The notes beneath the pieces were generated by a model. It saw only the letters and a program-made list of their open reading frames with translations, was not told where the DNA came from and made no database searches. Source: Aphanomyces cochlioides (Eukaryota > Oomycota > Saprolegniomycetes > Saprolegniales > Verrucalvaceae). From it: DNA of 64,000 nucleotides. Below are positions 1 through 10,253 of the stretch, in pieces. The stretch spans positions 372,001-436,000 of the forward strand of contig JAHQRK010000017.1 in assembly GCA_019828595.1 (NCBI GenBank). The letters run 5' to 3'. Numbering within the stretch: the stretch's first letter is position 1; each line of letters begins with the position of its first letter. A program made the position numbers and the translations under genes.

Positions 1-690
1 CCAGACCGGTAGCCCGTTACCAATTGAAGGTCCAGCGAGTTCTTGGGCTGCTCACTTGGTGGAGCAAGAGCGGGCGATTCGTTGGTAGACATTTCCACAT
101 CTTCTTGTTGTCCATTGTTGTTAGGGGGATCGCTGTCACCAGACATATCGACATCAGAGCCATGAGAAGGAGCTGTTGGCTGTGGTTGTTCATCTTGACC
201 ATCTCCAGATGCCTCAGTTGAGTCGGCCTTGCCTTCCGCATTTGTTCCAGGGTCTTGATCATGATCGTCTCCATCATGTTCAGGTTCTTTTTCTCCTGAT
301 GGAGGAGATTTTGCCGCTGCCTTGGCCGCTTTTGCCTTCGCTTTTTCAGCCTTGGCCTCTGCACGTCGTGAAACAATCGACGGAGGCAATGTCTTGTTCA
401 GAGCAGCGATCTTGTGCTGAAACACGACGACAAAAGGCTGACCCGACGGATCCGTAATGGTGATTTCGCGTAGTGCGTCGCCGGATTTTGGCACCAGCAC
501 TGCAGGAGGCGCAGGCGACTTGAAAATGACTCTCAAATGCGGCGACTTGATGTTCTGACCAGCAGTAGGGTTGAATGCTGCTATCACTGACTTGGTCAAT
601 GCAGCCATTTTCTTGACAATCGCCTTGGCCATCGAAGGGTGACTGACCTTGTTGAACGTAACGTAGTAGTTGTTGCCATAACGCGAGTAT
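1..690 (-). mobile_element. E1: LINE copy, internal ORF1 piece, outermost visible element
   Basis: This minus-strand stretch matches the middle of ORF1 in the complete copies, for example 11063-11700 and 20937-21615. It enters from the left edge and stops after the host sequence ACGCGAGTAT, where a plus-strand copy (E2) begins. Its own 3' end lies left of the window. Its 5' part should resume to the right of the window once all nested insertions close. It lacks the 9-bp indel (residues DKQ) found in E2, E12, E13, E16 and E17. Confidence 0.9.
1..690 (-). pseudogene. ORF1 fragment of E1, interrupted
   Basis: Reads as the central to C-terminal-middle part of the ORF1 protein: the end of the conserved central domain, the Ala/Lys-rich segment and the acidic Asp/Glu-rich segment. 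I see no stop in the ORF1 frame here. The gene is split by E2 at 690 and cut by the window edge, so it cannot make a complete protein as it stands. Confidence 0.8.
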
Positions 691-753
691 GGACTTCCGA
701 ATTTGCCTCGTACCCCTCAAGTCAAGAAGTTATCAAGTGCCGCCGCGCTCAAA

Positions 754-3700
754 ATGTCCAACGCCAACAGCTGTTCCGAGCTCCGTGAGACCAACACTCA
801 CGGAGTCACCATCATTCCAGGTATTGTATCACCTCACCCACTTTCGTCGTCCAATCAGGATGGCGGAAGTGGTGTGAGTAATGTCGCTACACCTAACCCT
901 AGGGCCGAAGTGGAGGTCGAGTTCGACCCCAACAGCGTCTCTGGAGACCAATCTGCGTCTCGCTCCCCCAGCGCTTCACCTGGTGCTCCACTCGCCGGAG
1001 TTCCAGGGGGGGTCAACCTCAGTGGGTCAGTGGTTGACCCCCAGACCACTGTCGTTAACTTGTCTAGCGAAGCCCTCACTCAGGAGGGCGAACCACTGGG
1101 GCCTTGTGCCTGTGGTGGCTGCTTCCCTGGACTCCAATTGGAGTCGATCCCCAGTGAAGGCGGCGAGAAAACGGGGTCCATGCCAGCCCTAGAGGCTACG
1201 AGGGCCCCCCCTATGGGCACACCCTGCGGTTCTGTCTACTTCCCCCCAGGGGCCTCTTCGGAGGGGCGGGGGCGGTATCCCGATTTGGGTTCTCGCCGGA
1301 GCAATGGTGTACCCCAGTCACCGTGCTGCGGGGATGGCATGGATTCCCCTTCTACCCCTGTCACTGGGGGTCTGGCCCCGGCCTTTCTCGTGACCAATGG
1401 GACTGAGCCAGCAGCCACCAACCGCGTCGCCCCCTGTGCTGAGCCTCCTAGAACGGGAGAGGAAGAAGAAAAATCTCAAGAGGACGTGGATATGGTCTCT
1501 GGAGACGCCGAGGGGAAGGATTCTACTGAAACCGAGGCCTTAACCGACGAGGGAAATACTCAAATTCACTCGGAGGTTGATGGGTCAGGCGACATTAACG
1601 GCCAAGCGAAGCCGTGTGATACTCCTGGAGAAGTTATTCAAGAGGAACAATCGACAAACAAAGACAATGAACAGTCAAATCAAGACATTGTCGACAAATC
1701 CGTTGCTCAAGGAAATGGCGCTGTTGACCCTCCTTCCGCGGCAGACAAAATACAAGGCGATCAAGAGCAACAAAACGCTGAAAAGGCAAATCCATGGACG
1801 CAAAAGGCTCCCGGCAAGGATTCAGCTTCGTCCAAGAAAGATTCCAAGCAAGGCAATGCTCCCAAAGGCGCAAAACACCGCAACACTGGTGCTCATGCTG
1901 TTGCCGATGACGACATTGCGCGATGCGAAGCCATGGCGGACGCATTCTACAAAGACTCTGGTGACATGGACGCCTTCATTGAAAACATTTTGCTCACTCC
2001 CCAGTCCCAAGTGTACGAGCTCACAGTCAAGTTGGGCGAAGGCTACAAGGACTGGTCCGAAAAAGTCATCTGCGATCAATTTGTCAAGGAAAATCCTGGT
2101 TCGTTATGGGGCTCCAAATTTCCGAACATTTTGATCCACAAGAAGAACCCACAGACCATTGTGATCTCAAGTTACAACTTGTCTACGTGCGTGGAAATGG
2201 GAGGCACAACGTTTCGACTTGGTGGCAAAGACTTCCTGGTTCCCAAGTACTCGCGTTATGGCAACAACTACTACGTTACGTTCAACAAGGTCAGTCACCC
2301 TTCGATGGCCAAGGCGATTGTCAAGAAAATGGCTGCATTGACCAAGTCAGTGATAGCAGCATTCAACCCTACTGCTGGTCAGAACATCAAGTCGCCGCAT
2401 TTGAGAGTCATTTTCAAGTCGCCTGCGCCTCCTGCAGTGCTGGTGCCAAAATCCGGCGACGCACTACGCGAAATCACCATTACGGATCCGTCGGGTCAGC
2501 CTTTTGTCGTCGTGTTTCAGCACAAGATCGCTGCTCTGAACAAGACATTGCCTCCGTCGATTGTTTCACGACGTGCAGAGGCCAAGGCTGAAAAAGCGAA
2601 GGCAAAAGCGGCCAAGGCAGCGGCAAAATCTCCTCCGTCAGGAGAAAAAGAACCTGAACATGATGGAGACGATCATGATCAAGACCCTGGAACAAATGCG
2701 GAAGGCAAGGCCGACTCAACTGAGGCATCTGGAGATGGTCAAGATGAACAACCACAGCCAACAGCTCCTTCTCATGGCTCTGATGTCGATATGTCTGGTG
2801 ACAGCGATCCCCCTAACAACAATGGACAAGACAAACAACAAGAAGATGTGGAAATGTCTACCAACGAATCGCCCGCTCTTGCTCCACCAAGTGAGCAGCC
2901 CAAGAACTCGCTGGACCTTCAATTGGTAACGGGCTACCGGTCTGGACCAGCTCCAAAACGTACTTTGCCTTCGTCTCCACGTTTGGATCCCCTGCCGACA
3001 TCCAACCGTTTTCATATCCTCGAAGAAGACGACGTGGAACTCTCGTTTGAAGACTTTGCAGTGCCTCGAATTGTATTGGAAGATTCAAGTGCGCCACGCC
3101 CGAAAAAGACCAAAGGCAAAGCGAAGAAACAACGACTTAACAAGTCTGCTGCAGCCCACCTCGAATTGGCGAAGAAGATCATTCGAGATAAGAAAGTCGA
3201 AGGCAGTATCACCGAATGTCAACGCATTTTGCGAGATGATCCTCAGCTCGTTGCACATGCTATGTACGCACAAGATGAAGACCTCAGTTTGTTTCAGTCA
3301 CTTGTTGCAACCAAGACTATTGAGCGCAAGATGGCTTTGTTAAAAGCTCAAGGCAAGCCTCACAACTACAAACATCACGTCAACTTCATGGCTCAATACA
3401 AGATTCACCCGTCAGAAATCTTGGAAGAATTGACCACGGACATACCAGAGATCAAGCGCATCCTCTTTGCACTTGCTACGATTGACTTATTCCTCTCAAA
3501 TCGGGCCCCAGACCTCTACACAAACTCGGAGGCACTGACTGTTCTATTGAACCAAGAAGCAACAAGATTGCCTGACACCAACTGCTTGACGGACTGGTCG
3601 CTGTTTGCTTTGATCGAAAACTTCAGCGACAATCTCGAGAAGTTCACTTTGCCGGCTCCCGTCTTGTCGGCCATCTCGATGCTCAAAAGCATCACCAACA

Positions 3701-3792
3701 ATTACCACATCGACGAGCTCTGCAGCAAAGCTCACCACTCCATGAACGCCGACGAAATTGATCCCCTCGATTTGGAGGACGATCAACTCTAA
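754..3792 (+). CDS. LINE ORF1 protein, intact, 1,012 aa (E2)
   Basis: Start is the first ATG, 61 nt from the element's 5' end; an in-frame TTG at 703 is upstream but less likely. By analogy with other non-LTR elements this should be the RNA-binding, RNP-forming protein, but I recognise no known domain and no CCHC zinc knuckle. Visible parts: Ser/Pro/Gly-rich residues 1-230 with a small Cys cluster (CACGGC) near 119; acidic and Gln-rich 235-380; a conserved, probably globular block about 385-602; an Ala/Lys-rich likely helix about 607-630; a second acidic stretch about 640-700; a basic cluster PKKTKGKAKKQR near 783, a plausible nuclear-localisation or RNA-binding patch; and a helix-rich C-terminus to 1012. 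It ends in TAA, in frame with ORF2 downstream. It carries the DKQ insertion. Confidence 0.9.
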   Translation: MSNANSCSELRETNTHGVTIIPGIVSPHPLSSSNQDGGSGVSNVATPNPRAEVEVEFDPNSVSGDQSASRSPSASPGAPLAGVPGGVNLSGSVVDPQTTVVNLSSEALTQEGEPLGPCACGGCFPGLQLESIPSEGGEKTGSMPALEATRAPPMGTPCGSVYFPPGASSEGRGRYPDLGSRRSNGVPQSPCCGDGMDSPSTPVTGGLAPAFLVTNGTEPAATNRVAPCAEPPRTGEEEEKSQEDVDMVSGDAEGKDSTETEALTDEGNTQIHSEVDGSGDINGQAKPCDTPGEVIQEEQSTNKDNEQSNQDIVDKSVAQGNGAVDPPSAADKIQGDQEQQNAEKANPWTQKAPGKDSASSKKDSKQGNAPKGAKHRNTGAHAVADDDIARCEAMADAFYKDSGDMDAFIENILLTPQSQVYELTVKLGEGYKDWSEKVICDQFVKENPGSLWGSKFPNILIHKKNPQTIVISSYNLSTCVEMGGTTFRLGGKDFLVPKYSRYGNNYYVTFNKVSHPSMAKAIVKKMAALTKSVIAAFNPTAGQNIKSPHLRVIFKSPAPPAVLVPKSGDALREITITDPSGQPFVVVFQHKIAALNKTLPPSIVSRRAEAKAEKAKAKAAKAAAKSPPSGEKEPEHDGDDHDQDPGTNAEGKADSTEASGDGQDEQPQPTAPSHGSDVDMSGDSDPPNNNGQDKQQEDVEMSTNESPALAPPSEQPKNSLDLQLVTGYRSGPAPKRTLPSSPRLDPLPTSNRFHILEEDDVELSFEDFAVPRIVLEDSSAPRPKKTKGKAKKQRLNKSAAAHLELAKKIIRDKKVEGSITECQRILRDDPQLVAHAMYAQDEDLSLFQSLVATKTIERKMALLKAQGKPHNYKHHVNFMAQYKIHPSEILEELTTDIPEIKRILFALATIDLFLSNRAPDLYTNSEALTVLLNQEATRLPDTNCLTDWSLFALIENFSDNLEKFTLPAPVLSAISMLKSITNNYHIDELCSKAHHSMNADEIDPLDLEDDQL

Positions 3793-3870
3793 GGCTTCTA
3801 TCCCCTGCTTCAATCCATTTCAACCTCCCCTCTGACCCCTCCATTCTACTCATTTTCATCTGTACTCGTG
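3793..3870 (+). promoter_or_regulatory. ORF1-ORF2 spacer of E2, open in frame
   Basis: These 78 nt (26 codons) separate the ORF1 TAA from the ORF2 ATG. They contain no stop in the shared frame, so ORF1 and ORF2 are split by a single stop codon. The spacer is pyrimidine-rich. An in-frame GTG sits just before the ORF2 ATG (GTGATGAGTGAC). Spacer length is also 78 nt in E3, E7, E12, E13, E16 and E17. Confidence 0.75.
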
Positions 3871-4438
3871 ATGAGTGACAACAACTTCTCCGATGTCCCA
3901 ACTGAACTCGTGGACTGGGACCCACAAATCATCTCCCTCAACACCAATGGCTTCTCCAACAGTCATCGGTACATCCTCGACAAACTATCAAGTGTTCACG
4001 ACGTTTCCTTTATCCAAGAAACCCGTTTCCGCACGCCAAGTCTCCACGACCGTGTTGCGTTCCATTGGCAACGCATCACAAACCACGAAGGCTCTTTGTT
4101 CTTTGAAGAGCCTATTTACCCTGAAGTATCCACGTCGCCAGCCACTGGAGGTCTGGCTACGTTGATACATCCTCACTCTCCTTTGAAGAACGCCACTCAA
4201 GTCCCTCATGACAACCCAGTGCTTCGTGGTCGTTATCTACAAGTGCGATGTACTCTGGGTCCACTGACAGTCGTTCTCCACAATATCTATGCGCCGGCAG
4301 CCTTCCAACAACGAGCAAGTTACTTCGAAGAATTGCCACGCGACTTTCCTCCATATGCGCTCCACATTGTTGGAGGAGATTTCAACTGCACTCTCAACAA
4401 AGATTTGGATTCGTTGAGACCCAGTACCTCCACCATGG
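3871..4438 (+). pseudogene. ORF2 5' fragment of E2 (most of the endonuclease), interrupted
   Basis: Encodes about the first 189 residues of ORF2, including the endonuclease motifs LNTNG, QET, NIYAP and GGDFN. Translation then runs into the antisense 3' end of E3 and stops at once (GTTAAATGA). The rest of this ORF2 should lie beyond the right edge. It lacks the later catalytic LDYIF and ADH motifs and the whole reverse transcriptase, so it is inactive here. Confidence 0.9.
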
Positions 4439-4584
4439 TTAAATGAGTTGTATTAACCTTATTTTTGAGCAAAGGCCCTAATGACTTACTAATTTGCCTC
4501 GTACTGTATAAATAGAACTTGGAAAACAGAATATGGCAAAGTGGTCATTGAACAGGAGATGAAGTGAGTGAGCCGTTAGCTCAC

Positions 4585-7500
4585 TCATGAAACGACGCTG
4601 TCAGGAATGGCGTGTTGATGTAACCAGGGGTCCGAAGATAGATGCTTGAGCACATTGAATACCTTGGTGTATCCCTTCTTGAGAGGGAGATCAACCAGGA
4701 GCTGTTGTAGATGTAGCTTGATCAAAGAGGCAGCATGAATGGCAACTTCCATCGGACTCTTCGCTGTGAGGTCGGGTCGAAAGGTGCGATCGGCACGTTG
4801 GAGCCATATTTGATAATACACGCAGGCTCGGACAATCGGCCAGATCTTCAGATAGCCACGGATGTAGTATCCATCGGACGGCTTGGGCGTCTCGTAGAAC
4901 ATTTCCAGACACGTGGACGGAAAGGAACACTCGAGCAGTCGCTGGATCGCCTTGAAGAAATACCAAACAGATTGACCATATCCACAAGAGAACAGGAAAT
5001 GCTCGTACGTCTCATTGACACGACAGAAGACACACGTCGGCTTGGGGTCTTGGTACTGAAACAGATATTGCATGGCGTTGGCGCGGAGAAGGGTCTTGAA
5101 AATGAACTCTCCATATCGAGGGAGAATGTGGTCGGGTTGGAGGAAGGCGGCAAGTTGGGTAAGGCGCTTGGGGTCTTCGTAAAAGTTGGATGGCAGGTTG
5201 AGATGCTTGGTAGGAAGAATGGACGAGCTGACAGCTGGAGAAGCTCTGATCTTAGCCGATTTCGAGTCGCAAACGCCAACAAGATCGGACTCGAGTCAGG
5301 GTGAATCATCCAGTGCCATTCCATCCATTCAGAGCTTGGCGTCGGCAAGTGGAACACGGGAGCATCCTCTTCAGAAACAATCTCAAACAATCGTGATAAC
5401 TTGGTCACCAAGATTGAGATCCATTGTTTCGTTGGAGGGACAAAATTGCTTGGCGGCAGGCACGGTTGATTTTGTCGAACAAGATCGAAGCTGGCCAAAC
5501 TCGCTGACACGGAGTCAACAAATGCGACAACTTCGTGATGTGAAGCGAAGCCAATACATTGGCTTGGTCTTGCGTCGATGTAGAGCACTGATCGTATAGG
5601 TCTTCGAGTCCAGGCAGATAAGAGTTGTGCCAAAGGGGAACATCCAAAGATGAGATGTGATTTGGACAGCCGTACGGAGTCCAGCGGGATTCAAACCAGC
5701 TACTCAATAAGGCTTTCCACATTGGAGTGATATTGGGATTCTTGTACAGTTGTCTGATGAATGCAGAAGAGCCATTTGCCAAGAGGAGATCTCGGGGGGA
5801 ACCCCATGGATGAAAAGCCTTCTCGAGGAGAGTATAGCCCGGCGTAATCCAGGCGGACATGGCAGACTTGCGGGGTGGGGTGGTGATGGCTTGAATGCAT
5901 CTGATCATGACAGAGCGGTTGTGTTGTTGCCATAAAGCAAGTGCATGGTGCAGGCCTAAGCCACCGGACTTCTTCGGCATGAATATGATCTCCTTTTTGA
6001 TCAAACGGAGGCCATGGACAGAGGAGGATGGGTTGATTTCTTCACCATGCATAAATTGAAGCATGGCCTTGTCGATCTTTTTGGCCAGGTCTTTGTCGGC
6101 AGGGACAAAAGCCAGTTGGTACCATAACACAGGCAGACATATGCTGTGCAGGATAGTGACTTTTCCGGCCATGGTTCGAGCCTTGTAGAGCCACAAAGAC
6201 AAGCGAGCCACAAACTTCTCAAACACGTAATTGAAACGTGCCAATGGAGAAAGATTGGGCGCAACCAAGATACCAAGAGCCTTCACGGGACTGTCGGAAG
6301 TAACTTGTAGTGAGGCAAGGTTCCCATTCAACTGGCTGTAGGTCAGAATTTGGGTCTTGTCTACGTTGAGTCGGAAACCAGACTTGTCGCAAAAGGTTTG
6401 AACCAATGCAAGCTGCCGGTGGAGGCACGTCTCATTTGCCGCATAGAGTTGCGAGTCGTCGGCAAAGTAACTCCCAGTGTGGTAGCGATCCCCACACTTG
6501 ATGCCATAGTTGGAGTGTTGCCGTAGGAGTTGGCACATCGGTTCCAAAGCGATCACAAACAGAAGTGGCGACAGTGGATCACCTTGCAACACACCGCGTG
6601 AGATGTGAACTGGCTTGGACAAGAAGCCGTTCACCAAGATGCGAGACTTGCGGCCCGAGTACAGTACGCGAACCATGTCAACAAAGGTTTCGGGAAAGCC
6701 ATAGTGACGGAGGACGCGGAGCAAGTACGCGTGGTCCACGCGATCAAAAGCTTTCTCAAAGTCAAGCAGTGCCACCATCGAGGACGGACTGTGTAGTTTG
6801 ATGTGGTGCAGCATGTCATCCAGTCGTGCAATATTGGTTTGGATATTGCTTCGACGGATAAAGCCTTGCTGGTCCGGGTGGATGATGTGTCGAATGTGGC
6901 GCTGGAGTCGATAAGCCAGAATACTCGTCAGGATTTTCACATCCGTGTTGAGTAGGCTAATGGGCCGATAGTTCTTGGCTTGTGACTTGGGGCCTTTCTT
7001 GTGCAGCAACACCAGCGTACTGACAAGTTGCATGGGAGTCAAGCGAGGGTGAGAATGGAGCTGGTGTGTGAATAGCAGCTCCAATACCAACGACCACTTG
7101 TGAGGTGCAAGTTTGAGGACTTCGAATGGCAGAGCGTTGGGACCTGGCGCTGAGTTCGAACTGCTGTGTCGAATAGCATGATAGAACTCGTTGGCGCGCA
7201 AGGGAGCCGACAGCTCTTTCTGGGCTTGCTCTGGCAGTTGCTTGTGTCGAGTCAATGGGGTCAGAAATGACGACACTTCGTCTCCAGATCGCTGCACCTC
7301 GGGAGCTGCAAACAAGTCCTTGTAGTAGTCGACCAGGACGTCAGACATGCCTTGTTGATTGGAGACAACATTTCCATTGACATCCACCAACTCTTTGAAG
7401 ACTGTCTTCTTCAAGGGGGTAGGGACAGGGGACATGAAGTGGAACTTGGACGAGCGCTCTGCTTTGTACAAGTGAAGTTGGAACGCCTGGTCTTGACGAA

Positions 7501-8638
7501 ACTGCTTGTCTCGATCTTGTAGCTCGTGAATTTGCTTTTGAAGGTCTCGCACTCGATCCACCAGCACTGAATCTTGACGCATGTTGGGGACTTGCAAAAG
7601 CGAAGCGATCTCGACAGCTAACTTCTTCAACGGCAGACGTTGTTTCTCCAATCGTTGAGAATGGAATTCTTTGAGTTGGGAGCGGATATCATTGACCAGC
7701 ATGTCGTAGGCCTTGGCGATATTGTGGAATGTTGGAGACTTGTCCAAAAATCGATCCAGACATCCATGAACAATCTCGGCCGCTCGTGGTAGACGAAGTA
7801 GCCAAGTTGGAGCTTTCCATGATCCAGAGCCATGGCGCAATGTTTGACGCTTTGTGATGATACGACAAGCCACGTGGTCAGCCTGTGGAACGTGTGGCAT
7901 GTGCGTCGCCTTCCAATGACGAAGACCCGCCAAGGTGGACGAACAAAAGATGTAGTCGAGTCGGTTGGTGAGTGTGGGACTTGTGAAGGCTCGTGCCACG
8001 GGGTTTTGACGTCGAAACAGATCCACCAGAGACAAACTGTGCATCCATTGTTCCAGTTGAAGGGTGCCGGCCATGGTGGAGGTACTGGGTCTCAACGAAT
8101 CCAAATCTTTGTTGAGAGTGCAGTTGAAATCTCCTCCAACAATGTGGAGCGCATATGGAGGAAAGTCGCGTGGCAATTCTTCGAAGTAACTTGCTCGTTG
8201 TTGGAAGGCTGCCGGCGCATAGATATTGTGGAGAACGACTGTCAGTGGACCCAGAGTACATCGCACTTGTAGATAACGACCACGAAGCACTGGGTTGTCA
8301 TGAGGGACTTGAGTGGCGTTCTTCAAAGGAGAGTGAGGATGTATCAACGTAGCCAGACCTCCAGTGGCTGGCGACGTGGATACTTCAGGGTAAATAGGCT
8401 CTTCAAAGAACAAAGAGCCTGCGTGGTTTGTGATGCGTTGCCAATGGAACGCAACACGGTCGTGGAGACTTGGCGTGCGGAAACGGGTTTCTTGGATAAA
8501 GGAAACGTCGTGAACACTTGATAGTTTGTCGAGGATGTACCGATGACTGTTGGAGAAGCCATTGGTGTTGAGGGAGATGATTTGTGGGTCCCAGTCCACG
8601 AGTTCAGTTGGGACATCGGAGAAGTTGTTGTCACTCAT
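4585..8638 (-). pseudogene. ORF2 (endonuclease/reverse transcriptase) of E3, two frameshifts
   Basis: The span matches the 1,351-aa ORF2 but has two 1-base deletions relative to the other copies: one G near 5448 (AAATTGCTTGG instead of AAATTGGCTTGG) and one A near 5264 (TTCGAGTC instead of TTCGAAGTC). The first ends the reading at 5405, after the reverse transcriptase and most of the C-terminal domain. The endonuclease and RT motifs, including QGDPLSP and FADD, are intact upstream. The zinc motif lies in the separated tail (from about 5073 down to 4585). Both changes are in short runs, so sequencing error should be excluded. Confidence 0.85.
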
Positions 8639-8754
8639 CACGAGTACAGATGAAAATGAGTAGAATGGAGGGGTCAGAGGGGAGGTTGAAATGGATTGAA
8701 GCAGGGGATAGAAGCCTTAGAGTTGATCGTCCTCCAAATCGAGGGGATCAATTT

Positions 8755-8769
8755 CGTCGGCGTTCATGG
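8755..8769. repeat. Target-site duplication of E4, left copy
   Basis: CGTCGGCGTTCATGG here is repeated at 10254-10268 on the other side of E4. Two further T bases match but are shared with the element end, so the length is 15-17 bp. The same site is used by E9. Confidence 0.95.
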
Positions 8770-10253
8770 TTAAATGAGTTGTATTAACCTTATTTTTGAG
8801 CAAAGGCCCTAATGACTTACTAATTTGCCTCGTACTGTATAAATAGAACTTGGAAAACAGAATATGGCAAAGTGGTCATTGAACAGGAGATGAAGTGAGT
8901 GAGCCGTTAGCTCACTCATGAAACGACGCTGTCAGGAATGGCGTGTTGATGTAACCAGGGGTCCGAAGATAGATGCTTGAGCACATTGAATACCTTGGTG
9001 TATCCCTTCTTGAGAGGGAGATCAACCAGGAGCTGTTGTAGATGTAGCTTGATCAAAGAGGCAGCATGAATGGCAACTTCCATCGGACTCTTCGCTGTGA
9101 GGTCGGGTCGAAAGGTGCGATCGGCACGTTGGAGCCATATTTGATAATACACGCAGGCTCGGACAATCGGCCAGATCTTCAGATAGCCACGGATGTAGTA
9201 TCCATCGGACGGCTTGGGCGTCTCGTAGAACATTTCCAGACACGTGGACGGAAAGGAACACTCGAGCAGTCGCTGGATTGTCTTGAAGAAATACCAAACA
9301 GATTGACCATATCCACAAGAGAACAGGAAATGCTCGTACGTCTCATTGACACGACAGAAGACACACGTCGGCTTGGGGTCTTGGTACTGAAACAGATATT
9401 GCATGGCGTTGGCGCGGAGAAGGGTCTTGAAAATGAACTCTCCATATCGAGGGAGAATGTGGTCGGGTTGGAGGAAGGCGGCAAGTTGGGTAAGGCGCTT
9501 GGGGTCTTCGTAAAAGTTGGATGGCAGGTTGAGATGCTTGGTAGGAAGAATGGACGAGCTGACAGCTGGAGAAGCTCTGATCTTAGCCGATTTCGAAGTC
9601 GCAAACGCCAACAAGATCGGACTCGAGTCAGGGTGAATCATCCAGTGCCATTCCATCCATTCAGAGCTTGGCGTCGGCAAGTGGAACACGGGAGCATCCT
9701 CTTCAGAAACAATCTCAAACAATCGTGATAACTTGGTCACCAAGATTGAGATCCATTGTTTCGTTGGAGGGACAAAATTGGCTTGGCGGCAGGCACGGTT
9801 GATTTTGTCGAACAAGATCGAAGCTGGCCAAACTCGCTGACACGGAGTCAACAAATGCGACAACTTCGTGATGTGAAGCGAAGCCAATACATTGGCTTGG
9901 TCTTGCGTCGATGTAGAGCACTGATCGTATAGGTCTTCGAGTCCAGGCAGATAAGAGTTGTGCCAAAGGGGAACATCCAAAGATGAGATGTGATTTGGAC
10001 AGCCGTACGGAGTCCAGCGGGATTCAAACCAGCTACTCAATAAGGCTTTCCACATTGGAGTGATATTGGGATTCTTGTACAGTTGTCTGATGAATGCAGA
10101 AGAGCCATTTGCCAAGAGGAGATCTCGGGGGGAACCCCATGGATGAAAAGCCTTCTCGAGGAGAGTATAGCCCGGCGTAATCCAGGCGGACATGGCAGAC
10201 TTGCGGGGTGGGGTGGTGATGGCTTGAATGCATCTGATCATGACAGAGCGGTT
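8770..10253 (-). mobile_element. E4: 5'-truncated LINE copy (1,484 bp)
   Basis: Has the complete 3' UTR and the last ~445 codons of ORF2, then ends abruptly. Flanking 15-bp duplications show a single target-primed insertion that stopped early. Orientation matches its host E3. It shares a rare variant (GGATTGTCTTG near 9275, residues TIQRLL) with E17 and another (GATAAGAGTTG near 9951) with E3. Confidence 0.95.
8916..10253 (-). pseudogene. ORF2 C-terminal fragment of E4
   Basis: Keeps the C-terminal third of ORF2, including the zinc motif CX2CX7HX4C (CVFC...H...C) in frame through to the normal TGA. It lacks the endonuclease and all RT catalytic motifs because of 5' truncation. An internal ATG (MIRCIQ, 10241) could start a peptide of 441 aa, but there is no sign that it is expressed. 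Confidence 0.9.

Larger units (their letters stand above)
693..4438 (+). mobile_element. E2: LINE copy, 5' end to early ORF2, interrupted by E3
   Basis: Begins with the family 5' terminus ACTTCCGAATTTGCC at 693, inserted antisense into ORF1 of E1. Two extra G residues (691-692) lie between host and element. It carries an intact 5' UTR, a complete ORF1, the 78-nt spacer and the first 568 nt of ORF2. At 4438 it is broken at CATGG by the 3' end of minus-strand E3. Its own 3' end is not in the window, so its target duplication cannot be checked. Confidence 0.9.

Noticed and set aside
17..376. Arg/Lys/Leu-rich 119-122-aa frames antisense or shifted within ORF1
   Set aside because: Shifted-frame shadows of the Ala/Lys and acidic ORF1 segments, present wherever ORF1 is present.
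703..753. TTG at 703 as the ORF1 start, giving 17 extra residues
   Set aside because: The first ATG at 754 is the ordinary start. The upstream frame is open in every copy because the 5' UTR has no stop, not because it must be translated.
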